Shown: one piece after another, positions 61,409-64,000 of the stretch
How positions within the stretch are numbered: position 1 is the stretch's first letter
How the letters are laid out: every line of letters begins with the position of its first letter
Source: Chitinophaga ginsengisegetis
GTDB lineage: Bacteria; Bacteroidota; Bacteroidia; Chitinophagales; Chitinophagaceae
Reading direction: 5' to 3'
Assembly (NCBI RefSeq): GCF_900168065.1
Contig: NZ_FUZZ01000005.1
Span: 248,001-312,000 of the forward strand
DNA length: 64,000 bases
Notes under the pieces: generated by a model
Told to the model about the DNA's origin: nothing
What the model saw: the letters and a program-made list of their open reading frames with translations, nothing else
Databases searched by the model: none
Made by a program: the position numbers and the translations under genes

Positions 61409-61869
61409 GTGTAGTATTTACGCGCCATGAAGGAAAGTGGTAATCCGATCATCGCCATCAGTATCAGTATATTAATAACGGAGTTGACTAAACGCAGCGG
61501 CCCATGCGGTACCTGGCTTAACGGCACTACCACCAGGTTCATTACACACCACACCAGTAAACCATAAACGAGCCCGGTTGCCACCGGGTGTTTGTGCAGC
61601 CCTGCTATCTTGGGATAGAGGACAAAGAAAACAAACGACCACGTCAGCGCAATAAGATAATGAAACAGTAACCCCCACCACATCATGGCCGGCCCACCGC
61701 TAAAGGCCGCTTTACCAAATACACCGCTGCTGATGTATACCAGTATTTTGCTGACAGGCTGACCATGACTAACAACCGAAAAATACACAAACGCAGAAAG
61801 GATGTCCAGCGTACCGGTAATGAGGCCGGCCAGTAAAACAGTTCCCGGAAAGGAGGAAAAAGGACGCAT
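61402..61869 (-). CDS. small membrane protein (DUF1440/YagU-like)
   Basis: This 155-residue protein has four membrane helices (about 10-30, 60-85, 92-112 and 130-148). The first helix holds GLITGTLDILSAFVYF and the third follows GPAMMWWGLLFHYLIALTWS, a layout similar to small YagU-like proteins, though the similarity is from memory and loose. No partner gene is evident. Confidence 0.65.
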   Translation of the reverse strand: MRPFSSFPGTVLLAGLITGTLDILSAFVYFSVVSHGQPVSKILVYISSGVFGKAAFSGGPAMMWWGLLFHYLIALTWSFVFFVLYPKIAGLHKHPVATGLVYGLLVWCVMNLVVVPLSQVPHGPLRLVNSVINILILMAMIGLPLSFMARKYYTR

Positions 61870-62082
61870 GTAATTTGTTTTTATATGGTAAAACAGGGCG
61901 GTATGAGTATATCTCTTAAATTATAAAATTCTGCTATAAAAACCTCGCTATTGGTAGGATTTTCTTCTTTTTTATTAAGCTATTATTAAGAAATATTAAA
62001 AATAGCTTAAAATTTTAAACAAATTTGTTGATTATCAATTATATACAGTTTTAAATATTCAAAATTTAAACAAACAGTTAAA

Positions 62083-62119
62083 TAAACGCTTGTTTAAATT
62101 AAACGTTTGTTTAACTTTG
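62083..62119 (+). promoter_or_regulatory. TetR-TolC operon promoter with tandem operators
   Basis: Two tandem palindromes, TAAACGCTTGTTTA (62083-62096) and TTAAACGTTTGTTTAA (62099-62114), share the pattern TAAACGYTTGTTTAA. They overlap a TTG -33 (62090-62092) and, 19 nt on, a perfect -7 box TAACTTTG (62112-62119). A third related half-site TTAAACAAAC lies at 62066-62075. Autorepression by the downstream TetR is the likely reading. Confidence 0.75.
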
Positions 62120-62143
62120 TCCTGTCAAATCTAAAAAAGGAAC

Positions 62144-62776
62144 ATGGAAGAGTATAGTGAAAAACAGCTCTCAATTTTAACGGTTGCGGAGCGGCTATTT
62201 GCCGATCAGGGCTTTCATGGCACATCGGTGAGAGATATAGCACAGGAGGCGGATGTGAACATCGCCATGATCTCCTATTATTTCGGTTCAAAGGACAAAT
62301 TGCTGGAATCTATTTTCAAGTATAGAATGGAGGCTTCCCGGAAGTTCATTAATGAATTACTGGAGAACGACACGATGGAGCCACTGGAGAAAATAAACAG
62401 CCTGATCGACCGGTTCATCAATAAAATGCTTGGGGAGCAGTATTTCCAGTGCATTATGAGCCGCGAACAGCTGAACAGCCAGCAAAGTCCGGTCAGGGAT
62501 CTGATCTGGCAACTGAAAGGGGAAATGCTTGGTCTGATGCGCCCCATCGTTACTAATGCCCAGGAAGCGGGCATCTTTTATAAAGATGTAGATGTGGAAA
62601 TGCTGATGACTTCTTTATTCGGGACTATCCATCAGGTAATACCTGCCAAGCATATATTAAGAACGAACCCTGAAGCAAAGGATCTGAACGACGATGAATA
62701 CAGGGAGTATTTAAAAAACAGAGTAAGTACACATTTAAAAAAATTGTTCAAAGCAATCCTAACACATGAATTCTAA
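62144..62776 (+). CDS. TetR/AcrR family transcriptional regulator
   Basis: This 210-residue protein has an N-terminal helix-turn-helix (LTVAERLFADQGFHGTSVRD, ADVNIAMISYYFGSKDKLLE) and a helical ligand-binding domain with a long C-terminal helix. A near-Shine-Dalgarno AAAAAGGAAC precedes the ATG. It is the first gene of an operon: the TolC gene starts inside its last codons, so the two are translationally coupled. It probably represses that efflux operon and itself. Confidence 0.94.
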   Translation: MEEYSEKQLSILTVAERLFADQGFHGTSVRDIAQEADVNIAMISYYFGSKDKLLESIFKYRMEASRKFINELLENDTMEPLEKINSLIDRFINKMLGEQYFQCIMSREQLNSQQSPVRDLIWQLKGEMLGLMRPIVTNAQEAGIFYKDVDVEMLMTSLFGTIHQVIPAKHILRTNPEAKDLNDDEYREYLKNRVSTHLKKLFKAILTHEF

Positions 62777-64000
62777 AAGCATATACACACGATTATATGC
62801 GCTTGCATCGGGAATCCTGCTGACTTTTTTCTTTCAGACAGCATCCGCACAACAGAGCGTAAAACCGCTTTCGTTAAATGAAGCCATATCGCTGAGTATA
62901 CAAAACAGCAAACAATTAAAGGTGAGTCATGCTAAAGTGGATCAGGCTACTGCCTCACTGAAAGAAGCCAATGAACGCCAGTTACCGGATGTAAGTGTTT
63001 CCGGTTCTTATCTCAGGCTTACACAGCCTAATATCGACATGAAACTTAAACTGGGAGATGATAGCAACGGTGGCACCAAAAGTGAAAGCCCCAAGGTGAA
63101 TTCAGCAGCTTATGGTATCGCCAGTGTATCCGTACCCATCTTTGCAGGTGGATTGATACAAAGCGGTAAAGAATCTGCCCGTTACCTGGCAGAAGCAGCG
63201 CGACTGGATGTTGATAAAGACCGTGAAGATGTGATCCAGAACACCATCGCCGCCTACAGCAATCTTTATAAGGCAAAAGCCGCGGTAGCACTGGTACAGG
63301 AAAACATCCGGCAGTCGGACGAAAGGGTGAAAGAATTTTCCAACAAGGAAAAGAATGGTCTCCTTGCCCGCAACGATCTCTTAAAAGCAGAATTACAGCA
63401 ATCTAATTATCAGCTGGCACTGATGGACGCTGAAAACAACCTGAAAATTGCCAATCTGAATATGGATATCATGCTGGGCCTGCCGGATAACACCATGATC
63501 CAGGTAGACAGCACCGTATTCAAAGTAGATGATAAGGTAGATGGCCGCGGAGTAGCAGAGTTTGAGCAACTGGCTTACCAGAACCGTAAGGATGCAGCCT
63601 CTCTCACTGCACGTGAAAAAGCAGCGAATGCAGGAATAAAAGGAGCTAAAGCGGATTATTTCCCATCACTCGCTGTAACCGGCGGATATGTGGCTGCTTA
63701 CATTCCTAATGTGATCACCATTACCAATGCCGTAAATGCAGGAGTAGGGCTGAAATACAATCTTTCTTCCCTCTGGAAAACAGGATCAAAAGTAAGCAAT
63801 GCAAAGGCGCAACTGGCAGAAGTACAGGCCAATGAGGCGAAGCTCGTGGATGGTATTCACCTGGACGTATACCAATCTTACGAAAATTACCTTCTGAGCC
63901 ACAAGAAAATGGATACTTATATCAAAGCGATAGAACAGTCGGAAGAAAATTACCGGATTACGAAGAACAAGCACGATAACAACCTGGCTACTACAACAGA
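62765..64000 (+). CDS. TolC family outer membrane protein, 5' part
   Basis: The ATG at 62765 (MNSKSIYTRLYALASGILLT) overlaps the end of the TetR gene by 12 nt. The frame is open to the window end, giving 412 codons so far. A signal peptide ends near TASAQ. OEP features include KPLSLNEAISLSIQNSKQLK, LPDVSVSGSYLRL, KNGLLARNDLLKAELQQSNY and GVGLKYNLSSLWKTG. It should form the outer channel of a second tripartite exporter, whose adaptor and pump genes are expected just beyond the window. Confidence 0.92.

Noticed and set aside
1..64000. Canonical tRNA or rRNA genes, phage or integrase attachment sites
   Set aside because: Apart from the tRNA-like gene at 28216-28335 I found no other cloverleaf, rRNA core sequence, integrase or transposase by reading both strands.

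Overview
This window looks like chromosomal DNA of a Bacteroidota bacterium, most probably a Chitinophagaceae member close to Chitinophaga. That is an inference from SusC/SusD proteins, two ECF sigma/FecR/TonB-receptor loci, lipoproteins with Bacteroidota-style signals, TAnnTTTG-type -7 promoter boxes and weak Shine-Dalgarno use. I see no rRNA, CRISPR array, transposase or phage gene.

Layout. 1-0.8 kb: end of a Gfo/Idh/MocA oxidoreductase. 0.9-5.7 kb: a tripartite HlyD-MFS-TolC efflux operon and its TetR regulator, with three matching operator sites. 5.8-14.4 kb: housekeeping and small genes (DUF4349 lipoprotein, alpha/beta hydrolase, Crp/Fnr regulator, DUF2383 protein, MBL hydrolase, lgt, a COG0523 GTPase, a DUF4846 protein). 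14.4-22.6 kb: a nutrient-uptake locus on the minus strand, in transcription order ECF sigma, FecR anti-sigma, SusC, SusD, metallophosphoesterase. 22.8-25.8 kb: xseA-xseB and an outer-membrane barrel protein.

25.9-29.6 kb is the most unusual part. A large protein with a CGH...CPYC zinc motif and a TerD-like C-terminus is preceded, on its own strand, by a tRNA-like gene. That gene has a complete cloverleaf and a 49-nt insertion in the anticodon loop. Divergent to it lies a WYL-domain regulator. Between them are two copies of a 21-22 bp repeat, each touching a -7-like box, and a 14-bp perfect hairpin. I read this as one candidate stress or RNA-damage module.

29.6-37.2 kb: a four-gene operon of planctomycete-type cytochrome/DUF1501 proteins and a sugar isomerase, with an AraC regulator upstream. 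37.3-45.6 kb: paired small membrane proteins, a pentapeptide-repeat protein, dinB, an orphan CdiI-like immunity protein, a thioredoxin-reductase-like flavoprotein, an ankyrin protein, an ABC exporter and a DUF4251 protein. 45.7-50.6 kb: a HAD phosphatase, a nested long inverted repeat, then a DUF1080 protein and a sorbosone-dehydrogenase-like cytochrome protein that probably belong to the same sugar-oxidation theme as the 29.6-36.2 kb operon. 50.8-57.8 kb: a second ECF sigma/FecR/TonB-receptor locus, this time with two paralogous lipoproteins instead of SusD. 58.1-64.0 kb: a two-component system, a putative secreted metalloprotease, a membrane protein, and a TetR-TolC operon that runs off the window.

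Shared regulation is visible. The same 17-bp palindrome covers the -33 region of both the lgt-COG0523 operon and the thioredoxin-reductase-like gene, which suggests one Fur-like repressor acts on both.
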